This document shows positions 1 to 8,977 of a stretch of DNA of 64,000 nt, piece by piece. Below the pieces are notes generated by a model, which saw nothing but the letters and a program-made list of their open reading frames with translations, did not search any database and was not told the DNA's origin. The stretch is from Elymus sibiricus (Eukaryota; Streptophyta; Magnoliopsida; Poales; Poaceae): the NCBI GenBank assembly GCA_039707655.1, contig CM077665.1, forward strand, positions 445,283,531 to 445,347,530. Reading direction: 5' to 3'. The number at the start of each line of letters is the position of its first letter. The stretch's first letter is position 1. Both the position numbers and the translations under genes were made by a program.

Positions 1-573
1 TTTCCATGGTGAAGACATCGGTGGAGAAGGTCGCCAAGATCGGAGGATTAATTAGACGGACAGAGCCTAGGTGGCGACAGAGTCAGCCACGTGTCAGATA
101 ACTCTCAGGAGCAGCAGTGTTAAGTGGGGGCGGTAATACTGGCGGATTTCATTTTTGGTGGTACTCCTCGGGTGCCAAGTCGTGACTTTCAGGGTTAAAA
201 CCTAAGGTCTGACCTTCATTGGTTGTGCCTGGTGATTGCCTTGCTGAAGGAATTGTTTTGAGAGCGCGGACTTTCTCCAGGGTGAAAACCTAAGATCTTG
301 GATCGGACAACGATGACGCTTGTGCACTGTTCCCTTCTTGGAGGCGTTGCTTTTGGAGACCTTTTATGTCTTTCGGGTGTTGCATTAGGTGGTGGTATGT
401 GTGTTGCTGTTGAGAGGAGTCGATCGCTGTGGCGGGACATTTTTTATTTTATTTTATTTTTGTTTTATTCTTTGGTTGTGTGCATTCTAATGTCTTTATG
501 ACATCTTGTAGGTATAAAGGTTGTGTGTAATTGGTACCTTCGCGATATTAATATATTTCCCTTTAAAAAAAAA
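1..573 (+). repeat. LINE-like 3' end with poly-A tail (left-truncated by window)
   Basis: There is no long reading frame here. The stretch is GT-rich, with repeated 'gggt(g/t)aaaacctaag' phrases near 191 and 280, and ends in an A-run at 565-573 after 'tatatttcccttt'. Untranslated sequence closed by an A-tail on the plus strand is what the 3' UTR of a plant LINE looks like, and the wording resembles 3' ends I associate with Triticeae LINEs. No reverse transcriptase is visible because the element would start left of the window. A processed transcript remnant is the alternative. Confidence 0.4.
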
Positions 574-1097
574 GTCAAGAAGCAATGGCAGCCGGAAAGA
601 AGCTGCCCTCGAAAACCCCAAAACAAACGCGAGACTCCCCAGGTGGAGCGGCAACATGAACCAATCAACCTCCCATAATTCGAGGAGGAAAGTCACGGTG
701 AGGCCCCATGATGATAGCCCGTTGGCGCAAGTGGGCGAGGCGAGGCGGGAAGGTGTCGCCTTCTGCTTTTGCAACTAGTACGCCGGAGAGTGGAGACGAT
801 CGAGAGGTGAGAAGGAGAAGCAAAATCCTCGTCGATCTTCAACTAACGACGATCGACAGAAAATAAAAAACATCTTGAACCCGTTCTTATCCTTTTTTTT
901 TTGAACCCGTGCTTATCCATGACGTAGTTAATCAGCGGTGATCACCGTCGACGACGGTACACTGCAGAGTTGCCCTGCTTCCAGGCAAAATATCCACTAG
1001 TGTAGTGTGATTTTATGCATTTTAAAAAAATCCAGTAGTGTGTGCTGATTGAACTGATTAGAAATATCTAGTAGCGTGTGCTGATTGAACTGATTAA
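574..1097. other. Intergenic, no gene seen
   Basis: No convincing coding sequence. Short frames at 521-778 have no recognisable domain. A short direct duplication, 'gtgctgattgaactgatta', occurs at about 1042-1060 and again at about 1078-1096, ending at the MITE insertion site. Confidence 0.6.
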
Positions 1098-1401
1098 GGG
1101 CTCCTTTGATTCAAAGGATTTCCATAGAATTTTTGGAGGGTTAGAATCCTTAGGAATTTTTCCTACGAATGTCGTTTGATTCACAGGATTCAATCCTATA
1201 GGATTTTTTTCTATGGAATCAAATGTACTAGATTTCATTGGAAATCTAGCATCCACTCCAACCTCTTTTTTCAATTCCTTTGTTTTTTCTGTGACATCAA
1301 ACATTCTATGCTAATCCTATAGGATTCAAGTGGACATGTCACTCAAATCCTGTATTTTTTCTATTCCTGCGTTTTTAAAATCCTGCAAATCAAAGAGGGC
1401 C
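1098..1401. mobile_element. Tourist-like MITE (PIF/Harbinger type), 304 bp
   Basis: The left end reads GGGCTCCTTTGATTC and the right end is its imperfect inverse, AATCAAAGAGGGCC. The element is flanked on both sides by the trinucleotide TAA (1095-1097 and 1402-1404), the target duplication of PIF/Harbinger-derived Tourist MITEs. The interior is AT-rich and repeats 'aatcctataggatt', so it can fold back on itself. It is non-coding and about 1.25 kb upstream of the next coding unit. Confidence 0.82.
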
Positions 1402-1404
1402 TAA

Positions 1405-2136
1405 AAAGATGCAGTGGAGTACTGGCGTGTTGCTTCACAGCTGGCTTGGGGAAGGGGACTACAGAACACTAGACAGTTCGATGGAGGATCATCGGTGACG
1501 CATGTCTTGGGTGGAAAGGGGACTAATACTTTCCTGCAATCTGTCGTAGCGCCTGATTTGATGAATCCAGCGCATGCTGCGACCAAAGTACGTAGCACCA
1601 CTTATGCATGTATGTTTTTTTGCCAAATAATTCACTTATGCATATTTCGTGTGTGCTCCTAGTTGATAATGGCGATGTGCGGGTGCAGCCAGTTCAAAAG
1701 AAGAGAACACGACAAATGGTTGATGAATCCTCCATCACCAGATAAGATCATTAGTCATGTGATGTGCCTTCATGTGCTGGAGCTGATGAATCTGTTTCCT
1801 TTTCCTTTTCCTTTTCCTTTTTTTTTTTGCAATGTGTTGATGAATCTGGTAGGCTTTGGCGTCGCGCACTGGATACTGGGGCTCGGCAATATTCATGTTA
1901 TCCACTTTCTCATCGGTTGAGTCGAGGCGAAACAAAGAATAAGCCTTTTTCTTAGGAGAAAAAGTACAGGAAAAGGTGAGGAAAAATAAATGCCTGATTG
2001 GCTGTAGTTGGACACCTTTCTGATTGGCTGTGAAGAAAGGTGGTTCCCATTCTTTTATTTTCATGGACTTTTTTTTAGATGTTATTTTCTCGGACCTTTT
2101 GGTTTGCATGCAAAGGAGGAGCGTTTTCGCCGGCTC
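1405..2136. other. Intergenic / distal upstream region, no gene seen
   Basis: Short frames (for example 1735-2109 on the minus strand) are low-complexity, lysine-rich and unlike any family I know. The region contains a CCTTTT microsatellite near 1796-1830 and a short repeated phrase, 'ctgattggctgt', near 1993 and 2020. Confidence 0.5.
1796..1829. repeat. (CCTTTT)n microsatellite
   Basis: Four tandem TTTTCC hexamers run directly into a T-tract. This is a pyrimidine-rich simple repeat. Confidence 0.9.
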
Positions 2137-2525
2137 AGAGCATCTCCACTCGCGCCCCCAACAGCCCCCCCCCCCCCCCCCCCCAAGGCCCTTTTTATCG
2201 CCGGCTGAGGAAAATCGGCACAGCCGCGCCCCCAGGAGCCCAATTTTTGCCGGTTAGGGCCGAAATTGACGCCGGTTAGCGCACAGGGGGCACCTGGGGG
2301 CGCCGGGGGAAACCTTTTTTGGCGCGAAAACGGGCGGGCCCGCCGAGTCAGCGATCGAGAGGCGCTTCGTCGTCCTCGTCGCCTCGGTTTCCCGCGGGGA
2401 ATCAATGCGAAGGCTACCCGCCGGTCAGCCTTCCATTGATGCCTCATGGGCGGCGCAGTCAAAGCGGGCGACGCGCGTCCACACCTCTCCCTCCACGCGG
2501 CAGCACGGTGCCGCCCGCTCGCCGC

Positions 2526-2530
2526 TATAA
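2526..2530 (+). promoter_or_regulatory. TATA box of the 2653 coding unit
   Basis: TATAA in a GC-rich setting (GCCGCTATAAGAGCCGCC), 127 bases before the ATG at 2653. That leaves room for transcription to start near 2555-2565 and for a pyrimidine-rich 5' UTR (CTCCCTCCCACTCTC) as is common in grass genes. Confidence 0.55.
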
Positions 2531-2652
2531 GAGCCGCCCCTCCTCGCCGGTGGCTGGGCACTTCTCGCTGCACCCTCCCTCCCACTCTCGCCGCCGACGC
2601 CCCTCTGCTCTGCCCCTCCCTCCCTTCTCCGACGAGTCTCCTCTCCTCCCCG

Positions 2653-3678
2653 ATGGCTGAGCGCTTCCCAGCCGACGGCGCGGCGGCCAACGGCTTCGGC
2701 CGCCGTCACCTGCACGAGGACGAGGCTTGCCTTCTCTACGAGGCGGAGTACCCGGCGCCGCCCGACATGCGGGTGCCGGGCTCGTGGAGGCTCAGCGCCG
2801 ACGGGGTCCCGGTGCCTCCGGTGCCCAGCGGCGCTGAGCGGCGCGCCAAGATCGCCAGGATCCGGTCGTCCCTGTCGGAGACGGTGCGCCAGCAGCCGAG
2901 GTACGCCCCCGACAGCCACAACTTGTGGACGGCGTACTTCGAGCGCCGTCACGAGAAGCAGCTCGCCTCCACAAACGGTGCGCTGCCCAGCCGCGGCCGC
3001 CACAACTCCAAGGGGCGGCGGCGATGGTGGGGCGTCCCCGGCCGCACCCTCGAGGCCGTTCTCGAGCACATCGAACACATCGCGCCTCGACTACCCCGCG
3101 CCGTCCTTCTCGCGCCGGACCGGCTCGTCCTGGCGGCCGAGGCGCATGGCCGGGACGTCGTCGTCATCGTCCGGCTCCCACTCCTCCGGCGCACGGACCC
3201 CGCTCGTCGCCGTGAAGGCCGAGCCCGGCGAGTCGCCGCTCCGGCGCAGCGGGCGCAGTGGCGGTGGCGGCATCACCATCAACGAGGGCCGCCGCCAGCC
3301 TTCTCCCCCTCCCCGTGGCCACCTCCGCCTTGTCAGGCCAAAGACCGAGCCTGGCGTGGAGGCGCCGGTCGCCGTCAAGCAGGAGCACCTCGCCATGGCC
3401 GCTGCCGACGAGACCGCCCTCAAATGGGCGCGCGACGACTACGTCTGCGAGGAGATGGTGTGTCAGCGGCGCGCCCTCGAGGAGATCGCCGCTTGCCGCC
3501 GCGGCCGCGAGGAGGGTGGCGTCGTCATCCTCGACAGCGACGACGAGGAGGCGCCCGGGCCGTCCAACCAAGAGTTGCATCGCCACGGCGACCCAGGCCA
3601 GGGTTGCAGCAGGGACGGCGGTGGGCAGACGGCGACGGCGGCGACTACACCACCTTCTACAAGCTCCTCGGCATGTAG
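2653..3678 (+). CDS. Repeat-family protein of unknown function, with two compensating frameshifts
   Basis: The ATG at 2653 follows a TATA box and a pyrimidine-rich leader, and opens a 341-codon frame. The N-terminus begins MAERFPADG and contains YEAEYPAPPDMRVPGSW and a tryptophan-rich RRRWWGVPGRTLEAVLEHIE segment. I associate this series with a multicopy GC-rich Triticeae family of unknown function. After about 3075 family-like sequence continues in the +1 frame (RLDYPAPSFSRR, SSWRPRRM, VKAEPGESPLRR, ALKWARDDYVCEE, VVILDSDDEEAPGPS, GDPGQGCSRDGGG). It returns to the original frame near 3625-3640 for the C-terminus GDYTTFYKLLGM and the stop. So about 180 middle residues are read out of frame. 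The 3258 and 2978 frames are shadows produced by high GC content. The ancestral protein has an acidic, possibly nuclear, C-terminal part; this is inference. Either a decayed copy or a re-coded protein. Confidence 0.5.
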   Translation: MAERFPADGAAANGFGRRHLHEDEACLLYEAEYPAPPDMRVPGSWRLSADGVPVPPVPSGAERRAKIARIRSSLSETVRQQPRYAPDSHNLWTAYFERRHEKQLASTNGALPSRGRHNSKGRRRWWGVPGRTLEAVLEHIEHIAPRLPRAVLLAPDRLVLAAEAHGRDVVVIVRLPLLRRTDPARRREGRARRVAAPAQRAQWRWRHHHQRGPPPAFSPSPWPPPPCQAKDRAWRGGAGRRQAGAPRHGRCRRDRPQMGARRLRLRGDGVSAARPRGDRRLPPRPRGGWRRHPRQRRRGGARAVQPRVASPRRPRPGLQQGRRWADGDGGDYTTFYKLLGM

Positions 3679-4007
3679 AAGACGGCGGCGGCGGCGTATC
3701 GGCGACGTAGTTTTAGGTTTAGCTATGTTTTTTTAATGTTTTTATCACCTTTTGTATAAATATCGTATGAATCGCCGGAACTTTGCCTGAATTTAGCCAT
3801 ATTTTGTTTTCAAAAAACGGCCGCGGGGGGGGGGGGGGGGGGGGGGGGGGGGCGGCGTGGGGACGCGACTGGGAACGAGACCCACCCCATGCCGATTTTG
3901 CCTGTTGATTGATTGCTGCCCCTCTATGGAAAAATCTACTATATCCCAGTTCGATCTTTCTTGCTCTCCCTAGCCAGATCGCCGGTAGTTGGCTGCTGTC
4001 ATCGCTG
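3679..4007 (+). other. 3' flank of the 2653 unit and 5' UTR of the F-box gene
   Basis: Contains an AT-rich probable 3' UTR (to about 3800), the 28-base G-run at 3825-3852, the proposed right terminal repeat, and about 100 bases of leader before the ATG at 4008. Confidence 0.5.
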
Positions 4008-5066
4008 ATGCAACGGAAGCGCCCTTCGGCCGTGCGTCCGCGCGGCATCAAGCGCCCTCGACGCACAGCTGCCGCCGCCGCCTCGGACGCGTTTGGGTGG
4101 GCGTCTCTTCCCGCAGATTTAGTTCGTCTGGTCGGGTGGAGGGTGCTGGCCGGCGACATCCGTGAGTACGTCCGGTTCCGCGCCGTTTGCCCCAACTGGC
4201 GGTCAAGCTCCGACTGCCCTCGTGGCCGCGGCGTAGTTGACCCGCGGTTCTACCCGCGCAGGTGGATGATGCTGCCCGAGGGCTACGGCCTGTATCCTGG
4301 CCACGGCAAGCTTCGCGGGTACATCCGCTTCTTCAACCTCTCCACGGGCGTCATCGTCCGCTGCCTGCTCCCGATCTTCAGGAATCACTGCATCCTCGAC
4401 TCGGTCGACGGTCTCCTCCTCCTGCAACGGGACGAAGACACGGCCATCCGTCTCCTCCACCCCTTCACCGGCGACATTGTAGACCTCCCGCCGCTCGCGA
4501 CCCTCCTACGTCTTCCCGGAGCCAACTTGGCCATCAACGAAATGGCCCGGACGTATTTTAGAAACATCGGCGCCACCTCCGTTAGTGTTACGGCAGATGG
4601 GGTCATCACTGTCATGATTGTAATTTATAACATATCCCTGTTAGCCTTTGCTACCTCCAAGGACCATCAATGGAATGTCCCAAGCTGGAGGCTCTCACCA
4701 ATTGGGAGGGTAACATCATCCCAAGGCAAGCTATACATGATGGGCAGTCCCACATTTCACACTGGTGTTCATGCTGACACCCAGATTTTCCAGATCAGCC
4801 CGCCCGAGCACGAGGGGATGGGATCAGGCTCGTCTCTGATGCCATCGAAGAAGTTGATTGCCACATGCCCGGTTGGCAAAATGCCTGCCCCTAGCTACCT
4901 GGCACAATGTGACTCAGAGATCCTGGTGATTGGGTATAGGGACGGATTCTGCATGCACCCCTTAGTTTACAGACTGTCCGACCTTATCCTTGACAGGATC
5001 GTCCCGGTAACTAGTATCGACGGCAATGTTCTATTCATTGATGAAAGGATTCTGTGTGAGCTGTAG
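4008..5066 (+). CDS. F-box / DUF295 family protein, C-terminus frameshifted
   Basis: The ATG at 4008 is chosen over 3909 because family-like sequence (a basic N-terminus, then the F-box) starts here. Residues 31-67 read WASLPADLVRLVGWRVLAGD and on to the RAVCPNWR that typifies F-box motifs of the plant DUF295/KIB group. A basic segment (residues 10-19) precedes it. The rest is the beta-rich DUF295 region: LLHPFTGDIVDLPPL, WNVPSWRLSPIG, GKLYMMGSP, LVYRLSDLILDRIVPVTSID, GNVLFIDER. F-box proteins usually select substrates for SCF ubiquitin ligases; the substrate here is unknown. The frame stops at 5064-5066, shortly after FIDER, where relatives normally continue. Matching sequence continues in the +1 frame (SCSALPNLDGDSIVIVHPG), so about two bases have been lost from a TGTGTG run near 5052-5058. 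As it stands the product is 352 residues, lacking about 90. Confidence 0.75.
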   Translation: MQRKRPSAVRPRGIKRPRRTAAAAASDAFGWASLPADLVRLVGWRVLAGDIREYVRFRAVCPNWRSSSDCPRGRGVVDPRFYPRRWMMLPEGYGLYPGHGKLRGYIRFFNLSTGVIVRCLLPIFRNHCILDSVDGLLLLQRDEDTAIRLLHPFTGDIVDLPPLATLLRLPGANLAINEMARTYFRNIGATSVSVTADGVITVMIVIYNISLLAFATSKDHQWNVPSWRLSPIGRVTSSQGKLYMMGSPTFHTGVHADTQIFQISPPEHEGMGSGSSLMPSKKLIATCPVGKMPAPSYLAQCDSEILVIGYRDGFCMHPLVYRLSDLILDRIVPVTSIDGNVLFIDERILCEL

Positions 5067-5414
5067 TGCCTTGCCGAACCTTGATGGTGACTCCATTGTA
5101 ATTGTTCATCCCGGCGAAATATTGGCGGAATGCCGCCTCAATACTGACACATGGTTACAGGCAGCGGATGGATGCATCGCAGGATGTAATTTATCGAGGC
5201 CTTACAGCCTCATTTATCATATCTTCACTTGTTGCCACCGTGCTTCTTGGTGAGCTAATTATTCTCCCTAATTTGTTGTTCAGTAATCAGGGTCTTTTGT
5301 GTTACTTGGCGAGCTAATTATTTTACCAAATATGCCTACAGGAACAAAGGTACAATTCATTATCAGGATAAGAATCAGAATAATTGGAAAGTGAAGAGAA
5401 AGTGGCGCCAGGGG
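5067..5414 (+). pseudogene. Stranded 3' part of the F-box gene: end of exon 1, intron, exon 2
   Basis: Downstream of the premature stop, the +1 frame keeps the DUF295 tail: HPGEILAECRLNTDTW, AADGCIAGC, SLIYHIFTCCHRASW. A GT at 5250-5251 and an AG at 5340-5341 bound a 92-base intron. Splicing rebuilds the W codon and continues NKGTIHYQDKNQNNWKVKRK to a GTAAGT donor at 5415. These exons look correctly organised but are out of frame with 4008-5066. If GTAAGT is not used, the frame would read through to a stop at 5544-5546. Confidence 0.6.
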
Positions 5415-5985
5415 GTAAGTCTCACCAGCAATACATTTATTCTAGTGCATGCATTCCTTGCTCTTTCCACTTCTGCGGATGATCCTCAACCCAGCCTTAA
5501 TACAGCAACCTGCCTAACGAATATTTTAACTTCTACAGAAGTATAAAACCGGCCACAATACAAAATCAAAGAGCAGGCCTTATCTTTGACCTTTCATTAT
5601 CATCAGATTTTGTGTGACATAATGCCACTCAAAATATACAAACATTTCTGAATCAGCCTTAATTATTATCTGTAGATACTTTTCTTGGCAAATGCTGAAA
5701 GCGATTACGTTATGGTTATATAAATTACAAGCATTCTTTCGTCAACTTATGCTCTGCAATCAACCGTTGTGATGCACTCATGCAACAACTTCGGTCTTCG
5801 CAAATTCAAAATTGTTTTTATAGACATATGATGCAAAAATTATATGTAAATAGTATCATTTGTCAAGAAATTTCTTATTTTGTCTCTTCACATCTGTAAA
5901 ATGTATTTGCTCTTGAATATTTGTTCACTCAATTCCAGATCTTGTACATCTGTAAAATGTATTTGATCTGTAAAATGTATTTGAT
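5415..5985. other. 3' flank of F-box gene, no further gene seen
   Basis: AT-rich. May contain the last intron or 3' UTR of the F-box gene (a ttctacag acceptor-like site near 5530-5537). The phrase 'atctgtaaaatgtatttg' occurs three times between about 5890 and 5985. Confidence 0.5.
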
Positions 5986-6287
5986 CTTCCTTCGTCCCGG
6001 TGTATAAGTCATCGTACGTTGTGCATTGCGACCAAGGTGAAGGGAAAAACGAGAGAACTTAATATCTATTAGCTAATTAATATCATTGCATGCAATAAAC
6101 TGACCAATGCATGGAGTGTTAGGTAGTCTCAAGTCATTAAAAACATACACGCCCCACATTTTCTATTGGTTGATTCCTTTATTCATGTTAAGAAACAAGA
6201 AACAAGGTGAGAATTAATGCACCGTGCCTAAGTGTTTTGGGAAAATCTGATTTTCGTAAGATGACTTATACACCGAGACGGAGGGAG
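5986..6287. mobile_element. Stowaway-like MITE (Tc1/Mariner type), about 302 bp
   Basis: The left end CTTCCTTCGTCCCGGTGTAT and the right end (reverse complement CTCCCTCCGTCTCGGTGTAT) are inverted repeats of the CTCCCTCCGT Stowaway type. TA follows the right end (6288-6289). The left flank reads AT, so the TA duplication is intact on one side only. The interior is AT-rich and non-coding. Confidence 0.82.
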
Positions 6288-6954
6288 TACCAAAGATAGC
6301 TAGTATTTACACCAAAGCAAATTAGTTGATTTGTTTGTTTTACATCTCGACACATTATTTTTGGCGCATGTATAAGAGCTCATAAATTCTCTGTCTCGAC
6401 ACTACCTCCATTTGCGTGTTTTCTTCTTCCTTTGCATTTGATCTGGTTGGTTTGGCTTTTTACATGTTCTCATTTTGCTAGGCATAAATGATTCCGAACC
6501 ACAGAGGTGGTGTGGTTGGCTTTCCTCTGCATCGTTCCTACCACGGAAAGGAGAGGAGGCTTATTTGTTTGTTTGCTTTGTGGTAGCAGCAGATAAATCG
6601 TAATATGTTTCATTAGGTTCTTGTTGCTTTGGCATGGATGTCATCTTAGGAATTACTAGATGATGCCCCGCAGGTTGTTACGGGAACCTTGTTAAAGAAA
6701 TGCATAGAGTTGCTAAGAAACATCTAAAACTATACGGAAGCAAAAGTAAGCTTAAAAAACAAAAATAAAATATAAAGGGTACAAAAATGAATTGTGGTTA
6801 AAAGAATGTCATTTTCAACAAAAAAATATGAAGGGTGGACTACATAGGTATGCTGCATTCGCCCAAGACATACTATCAATACAAAATCTAATGCAAAAAA
6901 TAACTTAGAATTGATGTTTATGACTTGGTTAGGTGGCATGGTACTGGATGGTAC
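6288..6954. other. AT-rich intergenic, no gene seen
   Basis: No coding sequence. The phrase 'actagatgatgccccgc' at about 6655 looks like a repeat boundary I have seen in grass DNA but cannot name. The long minus-strand frame 6730-7245 has no recognisable domain and overlaps the hAT remnant. Confidence 0.45.
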
Positions 6955-7869
6955 CACATTTGTTTTCATGTTTTTGACGGAATCAGAAACGAATACAGAA
7001 ATATCAGAAATGAATACGGAAACAGATACTGTCGGAAATGAACACGGAGGGAATATGCCCCAGAACGAAAACAGAAGCAGGTGTTCACCGAAACTTAAAA
7101 ACCCCATGATATTTTTTTCGGAAACATGCTTTCGCCCCGCTTTATAAATAAAGCAGCATCCAAAGAAGTACACAGTCGAACGATATCGATGGTGAGGTAG
7201 TCCTCTTACGATGCCGATCCTGAGATATCCGACCCACGCATGCACGCGACTATGCTACCAACAACAAGCACCGAAAGAACTACACACCGACCTAGCACAC
7301 CTAAGCTCCACCATCATATTAACAAATTGTTAACATGACTACAACATATTATGATTGTTATATTATAAGATATGCAGTTGTGCATATTCTTTTTTAACTT
7401 TGGCAATACAAATACATTTCTGGTAACTGGAGGGACAAGCTTCATATAAAAGCAAAACTCAGTGTATCAGCCCGTCATCACAAATAAAATACATTGTAGC
7501 ATCACAAAATAATCTATGAAAGGGAGTTTCTGGCATGGCCTTCATTGTGGTAACAATAAGTGCTAGTTTCCTTGCATGGTACTAGAAGTTGGGCCGCACA
7601 TGGGCCATTCTACTCATTGTTTGTGATCGGATACAAAGTAGTCATAGCCCCATAATAGAAGTGGAAAATTCCATATTCATGGAAAACAAAAAGTTCCACT
7701 TTTGTATCTGTTCCGCTAGAAAACGCCATTCCATTTTTGTGTCTGTTTCCGCCTAAAAATTTCTGTTTCCGTTTCCGTTGTGCAAATTTCCACTTTCATT
7801 TACATATTTTCCCTTTGTTTTCCTTTTTTTTTTGCCGTAAGGAAAGTTTCCGCTCTGTTTTCATCCCTA
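6955..7869. mobile_element. Probable Ac/Ds-like (hAT) non-autonomous remnant
   Basis: The right end reads TTTTCATCCCTA (7858-7869), the inverse of the TAGGGATGAAA terminus of Ac/Ds-type hAT elements. The 200 bases before it are packed with TTTCCG-type motifs ('ctgtttccgtttccgtt'), while 6960-7130 carries the opposite-strand version (CGGAAA, 'acggaaacagatactgtcgg'). That matches the subterminal motif arrays of Ac/Ds. I could not find the left TAGGGATGAAA end or an 8-bp duplication, so the left boundary is approximate. Confidence 0.5.
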
Positions 7870-8977
7870 GTGAGTTGTAACTATTTAGAAATAGATGACT
7901 TGCATGCATGACTTGTTTATATGACATGGTTGCATGTCCAGAAAAATAGATAATGAGTTATAACTATTTAGAAATAGAAAATCTGGAAGTACTGAATTGC
8001 ACAATGGGACATGCGGATAGCAACAAATCATGGCAACCACCTCCCGACCGAAATTAGCATCTTCAAATAACTAAGGAATTGTTAGATCCCTAGAAAAAAA
8101 CCTAAGCAACTGTTAGATCACCATCTACTTAATCGTAAAGTACACATAAACTATTGATTTTGATGGCTGGAAAGACTACTATAAATACTCACAGTCGATG
8201 GTTATCGTAGCACTGTACACGTGAAATTCTCGAGCTGAATGATGGATGCATATGGTGTATTTCGGTTTGCTAAATGATATCAATTAAATAGTGTATCAAT
8301 TTCATAAAATGCATATAGAAATAAATAAATCAGCAAAATTCTTTCTAATCTTTTAGATAGAAGAAAATAAAAGAATGTACACTTCTATCCAAATCCAATT
8401 TACATCCATAAAGCTAATCCAAATTCCAATAGTAGACGAATAATTGCAAAGTATTATTTGGCAAAATGTTAGAACAACCCCATGTTTCTGTGTACCCACT
8501 TTTTAATACATACAAAAGATATTTCTACGTTTTCAAAAAATCTGGACACAAAATCACTTACACATATCTTGAGTCGAAACTTACTCATGTACTCCTCCAT
8601 TTTGAAATACAGGAGTACTAGAATAATGCTAGACATTTTTTTGTACAACAATCGAACAAAGCCTCATCACCTCCATTGAGTGGAGCGGCATCGTTGGATC
8701 ACTCGTCGTATGAAAACCTGATCTCAGACCGTTGTACGTGAAGTAGTTTCGATAATCCTAGGATTCGGTGTACCCACGTTTTGATACATAGTAAAAACGG
8801 TTTTTGCTAAATCCCACCTAGCTGAGAAATCTTATTTCTCATTTGTTATGTCTTTTTTTCAATGTCGCTGTTATGTCTTTTTTCTTTCTATTTTTCCTTG
8901 TCTTGCTAGGTTATGGGCTCGGCCCGTTTATTTTATTTTCTATTGTTAGGCTAATATTTGTTCTTTATGTCGAAATC
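7870..8977. other. AT-rich intergenic, no gene seen
   Basis: Only short chance frames (60-65 codons near 8470-8680). The phrase 'gtacccac(g/t)ttttgatacat/ttaatacat' occurs at about 8493 and 8771, and 'taactatttagaaatag' at about 7877 and 7959. These suggest old repeats. A small inverted repeat, 'gagaaatcttatttctc', lies near 8823. Confidence 0.5.

Larger units (their letters stand above)
2137..3880 (+). mobile_element. Putative TIR element carrying a coding unit
   Basis: The left side reads AGAGCATCTCCACTCGCGCC followed by a 20-base C-run (2165-2184). The right side has a 28-base G-run (3825-3852) followed by sequence whose reverse complement lines up with the left end: TCGCGTCCCCACGCCGCCCC against TCGCGCCCCCAACAGCCCCC, with further weaker matching outward. 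The coding unit at 2653-3678 and its TATA box lie between these ends. Together this suggests a gene-bearing DNA element bounded by inverted repeats. No target duplication or transposase is visible, so an ordinary gene between two unrelated GC-rich tracts is possible. Confidence 0.4.

Noticed and set aside
2082..3586. Long minus-strand frames (202, 217, 140 codons) opposite the 2653 unit
   Set aside because: High GC content removes stops on both strands; they lack family motifs and contradict the plus-strand TATA box, leader and family-like sequence.
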